DNA of 64,000 nt from Halorussus amylolyticus (GTDB taxonomy: Archaea; Halobacteriota; Halobacteria; Halobacteriales; Haladaptataceae): the NCBI RefSeq assembly GCF_004143485.2, contig NZ_ML974135.1, positions 34,899 through 98,898 of the forward strand, read 5' to 3'. The notes beneath the pieces are model-generated. The model searched no databases. It was given only the letters and a program-made list of their open reading frames with translations, and was not told the origin of the DNA. The position numbers and the translations under genes are program-made. This document shows, in pieces, positions 48,524 through 57,538 of the stretch (its first letter is position 1; the number at the start of each line of letters is the position of its first letter).

Positions 48524-49838
48524 CCGCCAGCACGCACCCCGCGAGCATCAACATCGTCCCGTAGAGCGGCGGCGTCGCCAGCGCGAGCAGGGGGTCGAGC
48601 ACCGCGAGCGAAGCGTGGGGAACCGGCGTCTCGGTCACGAGCGTCTCGACGTTGGCCGCGGTGAGCGCGAAATTCGCGACGAACGCGCCCGCGACGAACA
48701 GTTTCCGGGCGGGACCCGAATCGAGCAGGTAGAGGAGCGGAATCATCGGGAAGAAGACGAACACGAAGTAGAGCAACAGCGACGGGAACCCCACGACCAT
48801 CGCGGTCATCGTGACGAAGATGGCGACGAGGCGCTCGATTGGCGTCTCGATTCGCCGGAAGGTGTAGGCCACAACGGGCACGAGCAGGGCGAACGCCAGC
48901 ACGCCGTACGCGCTCTCGGGAAGCGACGGGAACAGCACCGAAATCGGCCGCCGGAGCGTCACCATCTGGGTCGCGGGGTCGAGTCCGCCGACGAACTCCT
49001 CGCCCGAGAGTCGCGGGACCACGGCGGCCCGGACGTACGTCAGATGGGTCTCGACGCCGAACGCCGCGAACCCCACCGCGAACGCGCCGACGCCGGTCGC
49101 GGTCGCGGCGGCGATTGTCCGCCACGCCTTCGCCCGGAGGAGCCAGAGACCGACCGCGGCGGGGAACAGTTTGACGACCGCGGGAATCGCGAAGGCGATT
49201 CCGGCCAGCGTCTCGCGCGAAACCGGGAGCGAGGCGCGGCGCGCCTCGCTCCCGGTTTCGTCTCGTGCTTCACTCCCAGTTTCGCCCTGCGCTTCGCTCG
49301 ACGCCGACTCCGCCGAGTCGGCGTCGAGCCACCAGAACCCCGCAACGATGCAGAGCAGGAGCGAGAAGTTGGTCTCGCCGTACAGCATCGAGGGCATCGA
49401 GTGGAGCGAGAGCACGACGAACCCCGCGACGAGGACGCGGTCGAGCCACGGCAGGGAATCTTCGCGGTATCGCTCCGTGAACTTCACGAGCAGGACCGCC
49501 ACGCCGAGCGCGCATACGACGTTGAACGCGGTGTGGACCGCGAACGCGGCCTGCCAGCTATCGAGCAGGGCGTAGGGGTAGAACCGCGGGAGCGTAATCG
49601 GCGGGTAGACGTAGCTGTACGGGTGGCCGTCGGGCGAGGCGGCGTAGAAGTCGCCGCCAGCGAGCGCGGTCTCGGCCGCGAGGTAGTACACCTTCAAATC
49701 CACGCCGATGAGCGATGCGCGCCGGGTGAGCGTTGCCTCTGCGCCCAAGATGCCGAGCAGGATGCCCGCGACGAGGACGAGTCTGGCGGGCCACGGCGAC
49801 GGTGGAGAACGAGGCGAGTCAGGGTCTGAGGTGGGCAT
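48486..49838 (-). CDS. GT87-type membrane glycosyltransferase (DUF2029)
   Basis: A 450-residue protein with about twelve membrane helices. GVDLKVYYLAAETALAGGDFYAASPDGHPYSYVYPPITL in the first outer loop has the Asp-and-YxYPP pattern of DUF2029/GT87 polyprenol-dependent mannosyltransferases. SLHSMPSMLYGETNFSLLLCIVAGFW follows. The function is probably to move a sugar onto an exported glycan or lipid; the acceptor is unknown. A low-complexity loop (about residues 174-207, GETGSEARDETGSEARR) between membrane helices is encoded by an in-frame palindrome, see 49218. The ATG at 49838 is used, the longer frame is a shadow of the neighbouring gene. Confidence 0.83.
   Translation of the reverse strand: MPTSDPDSPRSPPSPWPARLVLVAGILLGILGAEATLTRRASLIGVDLKVYYLAAETALAGGDFYAASPDGHPYSYVYPPITLPRFYPYALLDSWQAAFAVHTAFNVVCALGVAVLLVKFTERYREDSLPWLDRVLVAGFVVLSLHSMPSMLYGETNFSLLLCIVAGFWWLDADSAESASSEAQGETGSEARDETGSEARRASLPVSRETLAGIAFAIPAVVKLFPAAVGLWLLRAKAWRTIAAATATGVGAFAVGFAAFGVETHLTYVRAAVVPRLSGEEFVGGLDPATQMVTLRRPISVLFPSLPESAYGVLAFALLVPVVAYTFRRIETPIERLVAIFVTMTAMVVGFPSLLLYFVFVFFPMIPLLYLLDSGPARKLFVAGAFVANFALTAANVETLVTETPVPHASLAVLDPLLALATPPLYGTMLMLAGCVLAVRRTAPTPTAPS
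49218..49260. repeat. 20-bp perfect inverted repeat inside the GT87 gene
   Basis: The arm CGAAACCGGGAGCGAGGCGC is followed after GGC by its exact complement. It encodes part of the low-complexity loop between membrane helices and is flanked by degenerate copies of CGTTTCGCCCTGCGCTTCGC-type sequence at 49257-49305. It looks like a palindromic element tolerated in a coding loop. Confidence 0.75.
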
Positions 49839-49849
49839 GAGTGTCGAAA

Positions 49850-51595
49850 TCAGTCGTCTTCGGGCGACCAGTCGTCCAGGGTTCGCTGGACGGCCTCCTC
49901 GCCGACCGCCCGAGCGAGCGTCTCGAAGCCAGCGCGCTCGGCCCGGCCGTCCGCGCCCGCGAGCAGGCGCGAGACGATGAATTCGGGCGTGGACTTGCCG
50001 ACCGTGCCGAACCGGGGCTGGTAGTCCACCTTGAGACCGAGGTCGTCGTCCAGCCCTTCGGCGAAGATGCCGTCCTTCCGGGCCTTCTCGGGCAGGGGCT
50101 TCAGGTCGTCGGCGAGGTGGGTCACGAACACGCCCAAGGCTCCGCGGTCCACCGTCAGCCTGACCAGACCGTGGAGCAGGTCGGCAGCGCTTCCCGGTTC
50201 GGTGATTGCCTCGAACTCGTCGACGAGCATCAGGGTGTCCTCGCCCTCGGTCAGCGGCGGGACGATGCTCCGGAGCGTGGATTCGAGCACGCCGGCGTTG
50301 AAACTCGCGTGCCTGCGGTGGAACACGATGTCCTCCGAGATGGAAACCTCGGCGCGTTCGGCGGGCACGGGTAGGCCCATCTGGGCGAGCAGGGCGACCT
50401 GACACAGCGTTTCGAGCAGGGTGGTCTTCCCCCCGGAGTTCGCGCCGGTCAGGACCGCGACTCGGTCGCCGTTGGGGAGGTCGGCGGTCCCGTCGCCGTC
50501 GGAAGGGTCGGCAGACGCGTCGTGGTCGTCCGCAGAGAGACCGTGGCCGCCGACCGCGTAGTTCACGGGCTGAACGTCGTCGTCGGTCGCGGCGAGCGCG
50601 AGGTTTCGCGCGCCCCGGACCGCGAAGCCGTTCTCCACGAAATCGGGGCGTTCGAGGTCGAACTCGGCCGCGAACCGCGCCAGCGAGAGGTGGAACGCGA
50701 GGTCGTCCACCGCGGCCTTCGCGGCGTCGATGGCGGTTTGAGAGTCGGCGATTCGGCCCCGGAGTCGCCGGGCGACCGACCGCTCGCGCTCCTCGACTTC
50801 CTCGCGGAGGTCCGCCACGAGGTCGCGCAGGGTCGCGGTCACGAAGTCGGTGGCGTCCACCGCGTCGTCGGGCACGGCGTCCCTGACCCGCTGGAACCCC
50901 GCGTCGGTCTCGGTCGCCACGTAGTCCACGACGACCTCCGAGAACTCGGCTCCGGCGCGGGCTTCTTCGCGGATTTCCGCCATCGCGTCTATCGAGTCGG
51001 CCGACAGCGCCGCCGCGGATTCGAGCGCGTCCCGAGCCGAATCGAGTTCGTCGTCCACGCCCCGAGCCACGTCGCCGCCGTCCAAGTCGGCGAGCGCCGA
51101 CGCCGCGGCTTCGAGGTCGGCGTCCTGAATCGCGAGCGCGGTCCGGACCGCGGCCTCGTCGTCGCCGATGCGGTCGTCCGCGGCGTGGGTCTCGAAGGCG
51201 TCGAGAATTTCGCGCCGGGTGTCGGTGTCGAGGCCGCTCCACGAGTCGGCGGCGTCGGTCACGGCGTCGAGGCGCTCTCGGGCGGCCTCTCGCGAGAGGA
51301 GCGGGGTCAACACTCGAATGCGGTCGGCCGCGGCCTCCGTGACGGCGTAGTCGCTCGCCACGTCGAGCAGTTGCTTGTACACCGACCGGGTGTCGCGGGT
51401 CGCCAGCACCGACATCCCGTCGCCGCCGTTGGCCCGGCGGAGGATGCGGGTCGCTCGGCCGCGGGGCAGGCCCGCCGACACCAGCGCCCGGACCTCGCCC
51501 GACTCGATGGCTTCGACCGCGCGCTCGGTTCCGAGCGCCGATTCGAGGCGCTCGCTCGTCTTGGGTCCGACGCCCCAGTACTCCTCCAGTCGCAT
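49850..51595 (-). CDS. MutS-like ATPase with helix-hairpin-helix N-terminus
   Basis: A 581-residue protein. An N-terminal HhH region (LEEYWGVGPKTSERLESALG) is followed by a long helical middle with heptads. A MutS-type ATPase lies at about 380-540: Walker A TGANSGGKTTLL, then EVSISEDIVFHRRHASFN, Walker B LMLVDEFEAITEPGSAADLL and FVTHLADDL. It lacks the mismatch-recognition domain of MutS1, so it may belong to an archaeal MutS2/MutS5-like group acting on recombination or branched DNA. The ATG at 51595 is the first in frame and gives the HhH domain. It is divergent from the Bat-type gene with 102 bases between the starts. Confidence 0.85.
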   Translation of the reverse strand: MRLEEYWGVGPKTSERLESALGTERAVEAIESGEVRALVSAGLPRGRATRILRRANGGDGMSVLATRDTRSVYKQLLDVASDYAVTEAAADRIRVLTPLLSREAARERLDAVTDAADSWSGLDTDTRREILDAFETHAADDRIGDDEAAVRTALAIQDADLEAAASALADLDGGDVARGVDDELDSARDALESAAALSADSIDAMAEIREEARAGAEFSEVVVDYVATETDAGFQRVRDAVPDDAVDATDFVTATLRDLVADLREEVEERERSVARRLRGRIADSQTAIDAAKAAVDDLAFHLSLARFAAEFDLERPDFVENGFAVRGARNLALAATDDDVQPVNYAVGGHGLSADDHDASADPSDGDGTADLPNGDRVAVLTGANSGGKTTLLETLCQVALLAQMGLPVPAERAEVSISEDIVFHRRHASFNAGVLESTLRSIVPPLTEGEDTLMLVDEFEAITEPGSAADLLHGLVRLTVDRGALGVFVTHLADDLKPLPEKARKDGIFAEGLDDDLGLKVDYQPRFGTVGKSTPEFIVSRLLAGADGRAERAGFETLARAVGEEAVQRTLDDWSPEDD

Positions 51596-51697
51596 ACCCG
51601 AGGCGTGACGCTCGCGGGTCTTAATGGTTCTCGAACAGTTTTCGCCTCCGAACGAGGCGAAACGACTACAACCACGGAGCGTCTGTCACGACTAACG

Positions 51698-54600
51698 ATG
51701 CTCCAGCAGTCGGAGGGACCGGTGTCACGGCAGGGGGGACTGCAACGGGTGCTGTGCGTCGGCGGTCCGGCCGAAAAGGCGGCGGTCGCAGACGCCACGA
51801 CCGCACGCGTCGCGAGCGAACGCACCGCCGCCGCGGTGCTCGACCGCCTCGAAGTCGAACCGGTCGATTGCGTGGTCGCGGACGCCGACCTCCCGGACGC
51901 GGAGGGTGCCGAACTGCTCGACGCAGTCGGCGAACTGTTTCCGGAGGTCGCCCGGATTCTCGTCGGCGAATCGGTCGCGGCCGCACCCGAAGGGGTCGCG
52001 TTCGTCTCGACCCGGCCCGGTGACGACCTCTCGGCCCGACTCGCCCAGCGAATCGACCGGGTGGTCGAGTGCCAGCGCGTCGAGCGCACCCGCGACCTGT
52101 TCGCCGAAAAATTCGAGACGCTGGTCGAGGGGTCGCCCGACGCGATGATTACCATCGACGAGGAGTGCGAAATCGTGTTCGCCAACCCCGCGACCGAGCG
52201 GGTGTTCGGCCGCGACTCGGCTTCGCTCGTCGGCGATTCGGTCGAGACGCTCCTCTGTGAGCGCGTCCACGAGTCGGTCCGCGAGACGGTCCGAACGCTC
52301 CGGGACGACGCGGGGTACGTCGAGCGCGATTACGTCGAGCTACCCGGCAAGCACCGCGACGGCAGGGAGATTCCGCTCGCGGTGTCGTTCAAGGAGACCG
52401 AGCGCGCGGGCCGCCACTACTTTTCGTGCATCGTCCGCGACGTGAGCGAGCGCAAGCGACTCGAAGAGCGACTCAACGCCGAGAAGCGCAAGACTCACGA
52501 CCTCCACGAGGTCGCGGTCATGCTGGAGGAGTGCGAGACGCCCGACGAGGTGTGTCGGCTGGCGGTCGAGACCGCCGAACAGCTCCTCGAATTCGACTTG
52601 GCCGCGGTCGACCTCGTGAAGGACGGCGAACTCGTCCCACAGGCCGTCTCGAAGGGCGTCCCGTCGGACGGCTACTACACCACGACCGCGCTCGAAGCCG
52701 ACGACAAACTCGCGGCCCGCGCTTACCGAGCGGGCGAGACGATTCGAACCGCCGACCTCCAAGGCGAGGGAGTCACTCCGGCCGCGAGCGGCTACCGGTC
52801 GGCGCTGACCGTCCCGATAGGCGAACTCGGCGTGTTTCAGGCCGTCTCGAAGGATGTCGGGTCGTTCGCGGCGAACGACCGCGAACTCGCCGAACTGCTG
52901 GTGGCCCACGTCGCCCAGGCCCTCGGCCGGATTCGGTCCGAGCGCGCCCTGGAGGCAGAGCGCGACCGATTCGCCGCGCTGTTCGAGAACATCCCCGAGC
53001 CGACGATAGACTACCGGATTTGCGACGGGGACCCGATAATCCAGTCGGTGAACGAAGCGTTCGAGAACGTATTCGGCCACGACGCCGAAACCGCCGTCGG
53101 CGAGACGATAGACGACCTCATCGTCCCGGACGCCCATCGAGACACGGCGGCGCAGTACAACGAGATGGTTGGCCGAGGCGAGCGCGTCGATGCCGAGGTT
53201 CGGCGCGAGACGGTCGACGGTATCCGGAGCTTCCTGCTTCGGAACGCCGAGGGACCGGGCGAACACACCGGCGGCTACGCCATCTACACCGACATCACCG
53301 AGCGCAAGCGAAACGAGGAGCGGTACCGGTCGATGACCGAAGACGTGCTCGACAACACCGACGTCGGAATCTTCGTCCTCGACGACGAGTTCGACGTTGC
53401 GTGGATAAACTCCGCCATCGAGGAGTACTTCGGACTCGACCGCGAGTCGGTCGTCGGGGAAGACAAACGGGCATTGGTCCACGAGCGCGTCAAGCACCTC
53501 ACCGAGAATCCCGAGGCGTTCGCCGAAACCGTCGTCGACGCGTACGACGACAACAGCTACGTCGAGGAGTTTACGGTCCATCTCCCGGCGAACCACAGTC
53601 GCGAGGAGCGATATCTCCAGCATCTCAGTCAGCCCATCGAGTCGGGACTGTACGCGGGCGGTCGGATGGAACTGTACTACGACGTGACCGAACGCGTCCA
53701 GCGCGAGCGGATGCTCGACGCGCTCCACGGCGCGACTCGCGACCTGATGGCGACCGAGCGCGAGGGCGAAATCTGTGACATCGCGGTCGAGACCGCCCGG
53801 CAGGTGCTGGACCTGCCCCACGCGACCGTGTTCCGGTGGAACGACGAGACCCAACTTCTCGAATCGTTCAGCATTCCGTCCGATACGAGCGGGGAGTTCG
53901 GCAACCCGCCCGACTTCGAACGCGGCGAAGGGCTCGTCGGCGAGGCGTTCGCGGCGGGCGAAGAGCGCATGTACGAAGACGCCCAGGAGGAGGTCCACAA
54001 GCACGAGAACGGGAACGAAGCGATTCGCGGATTCTACATCATCCCGCTCGACGACTGGGGCGTGATGACCGTCATCTCCGAGACCCCCGGTGTCTTCGAC
54101 GAGTACGAACTCGACCTCGCGCGGGTGCTGGCGGCCAACACCGAAGTCGCGCTGAACCGGGCGAGCCGGGAAGCCGAACTCGCCGACCAGCGCGAGCAGT
54201 TGGCCGAACTCAACCGAATCAACGAGGTCATCCGCGACATCGACCAACTGCTGGTCCGGGCCTCGACGCGCGAGGAGATAGAGCAGGCGGTCTGCGACCG
54301 ACTCGCCGACTCCGACCACTACCGATTCGCGTGGACCGGCGGGTCGAAAATCGTGGACAAGCGAATCGTTCCCACCGCGTCCGCGGGCGTCGAGGACGGC
54401 TATCTCGACGACGTGACGATTCCGGTCGGCGACGACGAACTCGGCACCGGACCCTCCGGAAAGGCGGTCCAGTCGGGCGAGCCCACGGTGATAGAGAGCA
54501 TTCCCGATTCGGACCTCCTCGCGCCGTGGCGCGAGCAGGCGCTCACGCGAGGCTTCCGGTCGATGGCGTCGATTCCGCTCCGCTACCGCGACACGGTGTA

Positions 54601-55390
54601 CGGCGTCCTCTGCGTCTACGCCGACCGGGCGAACGCGCTCAACGAGCGCGAAACCGCGGTTCTAACCGAACTCGGGGAGACCATCGGCCACGCCATCAAC
54701 GCGGTCGAGAACAAGCGCGCGCTCCTCGCCGACGACGTGGTCGAAGTCGAGTTCGACATCTACGACGGCGACGGATTCTTCGCACGGACCGCCCGCGAGG
54801 AATCCTGCACGCTCACGCTCGAAGGCGTGACGATTACGTCCGACGGGTCTTTCGTCCACTTCGTGACCGTGGACGGTCTCTCTCCCGACCGAGTGCGCGA
54901 GCGCGCGGACGACGCCGACGACATCGTGAACGCCCGACTGATAAACGAACACGGCGACGAACACCTGTTCGAGTTCGTCTACACCGGGCCGTCGGTGCTT
55001 CCGGCGTTGGCCGACCACGGCGGGAAGCTTCGGGAATCGACGTTCACCGAAGACGGCGGCCGAAGCCTCGTGGAACTCCCGATGAACACCGACGTGCGGG
55101 CGGTCATCGAGTCGATTACCGACAGCGCGCCGAACTCCGAGGTGGTGGCTCAGCGTGAGCGAAAGCGCCCCGACCGCACCGTCCAGGAGTTCCAAACCGC
55201 GGTCGAGGACGACCTGACCGACCGCCAGCGGTCGGCGCTCGAAGCCGCGTTCTACGCCGGGTTCTTCGACTGGCCCCGCGAGAGCACGGGCGAGGAAGTG
55301 TCGGAGTCGCTCGGCGTCTCGCCGCCGACGTTCCACCAGCACCTCCGCGTCGGCGAGCGAAAACTGCTCAAATCGTTCTTAGACGAGTAG
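51698..55390 (+). CDS. Bat-type sensor and transcriptional regulator (receiver/PAS/GAF/HTH-10)
   Basis: A 1230-residue protein. Order of domains: a degenerate receiver-like segment (about 17-125), PAS (about 130-260), GAF (about 270-420), two PAS (about 430-700), two GAF (about 690-1000), the bacterioopsin-activator domain (about 1010-1150) and a C-terminal HTH-10 (DLTDRQRSALEAAFYAGFFDWPRESTGEEVSESLGVSPPTFHQHL). Bat controls bacteriorhodopsin genes in Halobacterium by oxygen and light, and this is a paralogue type with unknown targets. No rhodopsin gene is nearby. The ATG at 51698 is chosen: before it the open frame is antisense to the MutS-like gene and so is not part of this protein. Confidence 0.9.
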   Translation: MLQQSEGPVSRQGGLQRVLCVGGPAEKAAVADATTARVASERTAAAVLDRLEVEPVDCVVADADLPDAEGAELLDAVGELFPEVARILVGESVAAAPEGVAFVSTRPGDDLSARLAQRIDRVVECQRVERTRDLFAEKFETLVEGSPDAMITIDEECEIVFANPATERVFGRDSASLVGDSVETLLCERVHESVRETVRTLRDDAGYVERDYVELPGKHRDGREIPLAVSFKETERAGRHYFSCIVRDVSERKRLEERLNAEKRKTHDLHEVAVMLEECETPDEVCRLAVETAEQLLEFDLAAVDLVKDGELVPQAVSKGVPSDGYYTTTALEADDKLAARAYRAGETIRTADLQGEGVTPAASGYRSALTVPIGELGVFQAVSKDVGSFAANDRELAELLVAHVAQALGRIRSERALEAERDRFAALFENIPEPTIDYRICDGDPIIQSVNEAFENVFGHDAETAVGETIDDLIVPDAHRDTAAQYNEMVGRGERVDAEVRRETVDGIRSFLLRNAEGPGEHTGGYAIYTDITERKRNEERYRSMTEDVLDNTDVGIFVLDDEFDVAWINSAIEEYFGLDRESVVGEDKRALVHERVKHLTENPEAFAETVVDAYDDNSYVEEFTVHLPANHSREERYLQHLSQPIESGLYAGGRMELYYDVTERVQRERMLDALHGATRDLMATEREGEICDIAVETARQVLDLPHATVFRWNDETQLLESFSIPSDTSGEFGNPPDFERGEGLVGEAFAAGEERMYEDAQEEVHKHENGNEAIRGFYIIPLDDWGVMTVISETPGVFDEYELDLARVLAANTEVALNRASREAELADQREQLAELNRINEVIRDIDQLLVRASTREEIEQAVCDRLADSDHYRFAWTGGSKIVDKRIVPTASAGVEDGYLDDVTIPVGDDELGTGPSGKAVQSGEPTVIESIPDSDLLAPWREQALTRGFRSMASIPLRYRDTVYGVLCVYADRANALNERETAVLTELGETIGHAINAVENKRALLADDVVEVEFDIYDGDGFFARTAREESCTLTLEGVTITSDGSFVHFVTVDGLSPDRVRERADDADDIVNARLINEHGDEHLFEFVYTGPSVLPALADHGGKLRESTFTEDGGRSLVELPMNTDVRAVIESITDSAPNSEVVAQRERKRPDRTVQEFQTAVEDDLTDRQRSALEAAFYAGFFDWPRESTGEEVSESLGVSPPTFHQHLRVGERKLLKSFLDE

Positions 55391-55562
55391 AAAGCGGTCG
55401 CGAATCTCCCGACCGGCGAGCGACTCAGTCGTCGTCATGACCGGCGTCAAGACTGTTCGGGGAGTATGACAGTACCGGCCACGTGAGAGTCGGACGAGTC
55501 ACGCCGGTTTCGACGCAGTTCGGCAACCGGAGCTATGTGGGACGCTCTCGTTACGGAGTGGC

Positions 55563-57149
55563 ATGAACACAGCCGAAGTGCTCGTGGAGAGTTTGGAACG
55601 AGAGGGAGTCGAGTGCGTCTTCGGGATTCCGGGCGAGGAGACCGAGGCGTTGCTGTTCGCGCTCCGGGATTCGGAGGTGACGTTCGTGCCGACCCGCCAC
55701 GAGCAGGGCGCGGCGTTCATGGCCGACGTACACGGTCGGCTGACCGGGACTGCGGGGGTGTGTCTCTCGACGCTCGGCCCGGGCGCGACGAATCTACTGA
55801 CCGGGGTAGCCGACGCGAACCTCGACAAGGCCCCGCTCGTGGCGATAACGGGACAGGGCGGACTGGAGCGACTCCACAAGGAGAGCCATCAGGCGCTCGA
55901 CGTGGTGGACATGTTCGAACCGGTGACGAAGTGGAACGCTCAGATTTCCGACCCCGACATCGTCCACGAGTCGGTCCGGAAGGCGTTCAAGGTCGCCGAG
56001 TACGAGAAGCCCGGCGCGACCCACGTCGAACTCCCCGAAGACGTGGCGTCAGAGGAGTGCGACGTGCGGCCGCTCGACCGGCGCGAGAGAGTTCGACGGC
56101 CCGACCCGGACGAACCGTCCATCGACGCGGTTCGGGAACTGCTCGCCGACGCCGACCGACCGATTTGCATCGCGGGCAACGGCGCGGTCCGAACCGACGC
56201 GAGCGCGGCGCTCCGCGCGCTCGCGTCGGACTACGACCTCCCGGTGGCCGCGACCTACATGGGGAAGGGCGCGGTGTCGGACGCCGACGACCACTCGCTG
56301 CTGACCCTCGACTCGGGCGACCACGAGGAGGCGTCGGACGCCATCCAGTCGGCCGACCTCGTGGTGACGGTGGGCTACGACATCGCCGAGCACGACCCCG
56401 CCGACTGGAACCCCTCGGGCGAGACCACCATCGTCCACCTCGATAGCGACCCCGCCGAGGTGTACGAACATTACAACCCCGACGTCGAGGTGGTGGCCGA
56501 CATCGCGGCCGCGGTCCGAGAGCTGAACGCCTGCTGTGCCGACCTCGACGCCGAGTTCGAGACCGACTGGTACGACGACGTGCGCGACCACATCGTCGCG
56601 GACGTGACCCCCGAAATCAATGCTGGCGACCCGTTCACCCACCGGGGCGTCGTGACCGTCCTCCGGGACGCGATGGCCGACGACGACGTGCTCGTCTCGG
56701 ACGTTGGCACCCACAAGATGGTCATCGCGCAGAACTTCCGGACGTTCGAACCCAACACCTGCATCGTCTCGAACGGTCTCGCGTCGATGGGCATCTCGGT
56801 GCCGGGCGGTCTCGCGGCCGACCTCGCCGTCGATTCGAACGTGGTCGCCGCGACCGGCGACGGCGGCTTCATGATGAACGCCGCTGAAATCGAGACCGCG
56901 ACGAGGCTCGACTGTGGATACACGATTCTCCTGTTTCGCGACGACGAGTACAGGCTCATCGCCGACGAGCAGACCGACCACCGCGGCGAGCACTTCGGCA
57001 CGGAGTTCTCGAACCCCGACTTTCAGACGTTCGCCGAGAGCTTCGGAATCGAAGCGTACCGCCCGGACGGGTGGGACGAGCTCCGGGACGACTTGGAGGC
57101 GGCGGTCGAGAGCGACGAGATGGCGGTGGTGGAGGTCGTTCTGGGGTAG
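55563..57149 (+). CDS. TPP-dependent acetolactate-synthase-like enzyme
   Basis: A 528-residue ThDP enzyme. VECVFGIPGEETEAL and RHEQGAAFMADVHGRLTG carry the PYR-domain Glu, LSTLGPGATNLLTGVADANLDKAPLVAITG follows, and the PP-domain shows the GDG...N motif TGDGGFMMNAAEIETA, with the NxTF-like region YTILLFRDDEYRLI. The central domain resembles acetolactate synthase. A small subunit gene is not adjacent, so this may be a catabolic AlsS-type or another 2-oxo acid enzyme. A TATA-like stretch is not obvious before the ATG at 55563. Confidence 0.88.
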   Translation: MNTAEVLVESLEREGVECVFGIPGEETEALLFALRDSEVTFVPTRHEQGAAFMADVHGRLTGTAGVCLSTLGPGATNLLTGVADANLDKAPLVAITGQGGLERLHKESHQALDVVDMFEPVTKWNAQISDPDIVHESVRKAFKVAEYEKPGATHVELPEDVASEECDVRPLDRRERVRRPDPDEPSIDAVRELLADADRPICIAGNGAVRTDASAALRALASDYDLPVAATYMGKGAVSDADDHSLLTLDSGDHEEASDAIQSADLVVTVGYDIAEHDPADWNPSGETTIVHLDSDPAEVYEHYNPDVEVVADIAAAVRELNACCADLDAEFETDWYDDVRDHIVADVTPEINAGDPFTHRGVVTVLRDAMADDDVLVSDVGTHKMVIAQNFRTFEPNTCIVSNGLASMGISVPGGLAADLAVDSNVVAATGDGGFMMNAAEIETATRLDCGYTILLFRDDEYRLIADEQTDHRGEHFGTEFSNPDFQTFAESFGIEAYRPDGWDELRDDLEAAVESDEMAVVEVVLG

Positions 57150-57276
57150 GGTCATTGGGAGAAGCCCCTCGCGAGGAGGAGAATCGGTGCGGCGCGAACA
57201 CGTCTATTTTATCCGGACTCGCTTGCCGAACGGACGGGGAGTAATACTTATAGATTGACTCTACATAACAGCGTAC

Positions 57277-57399
57277 ATGTTTGGTATCCTCATTCGTATC
57301 GGTGTCTTCATCGTATTACCTATCGTTTGCCTCCAAGCGGGTCCCGCTGGCTGGCTCTTGCTCGCGATGATACTCGGAGTGTTCGTTCTGTTAAAATAG
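57277..57399 (+). CDS. Small hydrophobic peptide, 40 residues
   Basis: A 40-codon frame from ATG at 57277 to TAG reads MFGILIRIGVFIVLPIVC, then LQAGPAGWLLLAMILGVFVLLK. It has two hydrophobic stretches that could form membrane helices and little charge. ACTTATAGATTG lies about 25-35 bases before the ATG, giving a leaderless-type promoter, and the codon usage is more AT-rich than the neighbours. The rest of the 57150-57538 gap holds no other gene. I rate it a probable small membrane protein, but a spurious short frame is possible. Confidence 0.5.
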   Translation: MFGILIRIGVFIVLPIVCLQAGPAGWLLLAMILGVFVLLK

Positions 57400-57503
57400 A
57401 TGGGGGTGTTCCCGAATTGTCAAGTTCGCCGAGGTATCCCGTGACCGTCACGTCGCAGATATTCAGTCACAGGTGAACGCGCCTGTCCGAACACCGGCAC
57501 AAG

Positions 57504-57514
57504 ATTATTTAAAC
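57504..57514 (+). promoter_or_regulatory. TATA box for the receiver-histidine kinase gene
   Basis: ATTATTTAAACC at 57503-57514 is close to the archaeal TATA consensus and lies about 28 bases before the ATG at 57539. This supports that start and a leaderless or short-leader transcript. Confidence 0.65.
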
Positions 57515-57538
57515 CAATGTTCCCACAGTTTGTTTGAG

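Noticed and set aside
49839-51242. Extension of the GT87 frame into the MutS-like gene
   Set aside because: Its sequence is Arg/Gly-rich and is an alternative frame of the MutS-like gene. The membrane protein starts cleanly at 49838.
50522-51697. In-frame extension of the Bat-type gene by 392 codons
   Set aside because: It is antisense to the MutS-like gene, is Arg/Gly/Val-rich in shadow style and has no domain match. The gene is better started at 51698.
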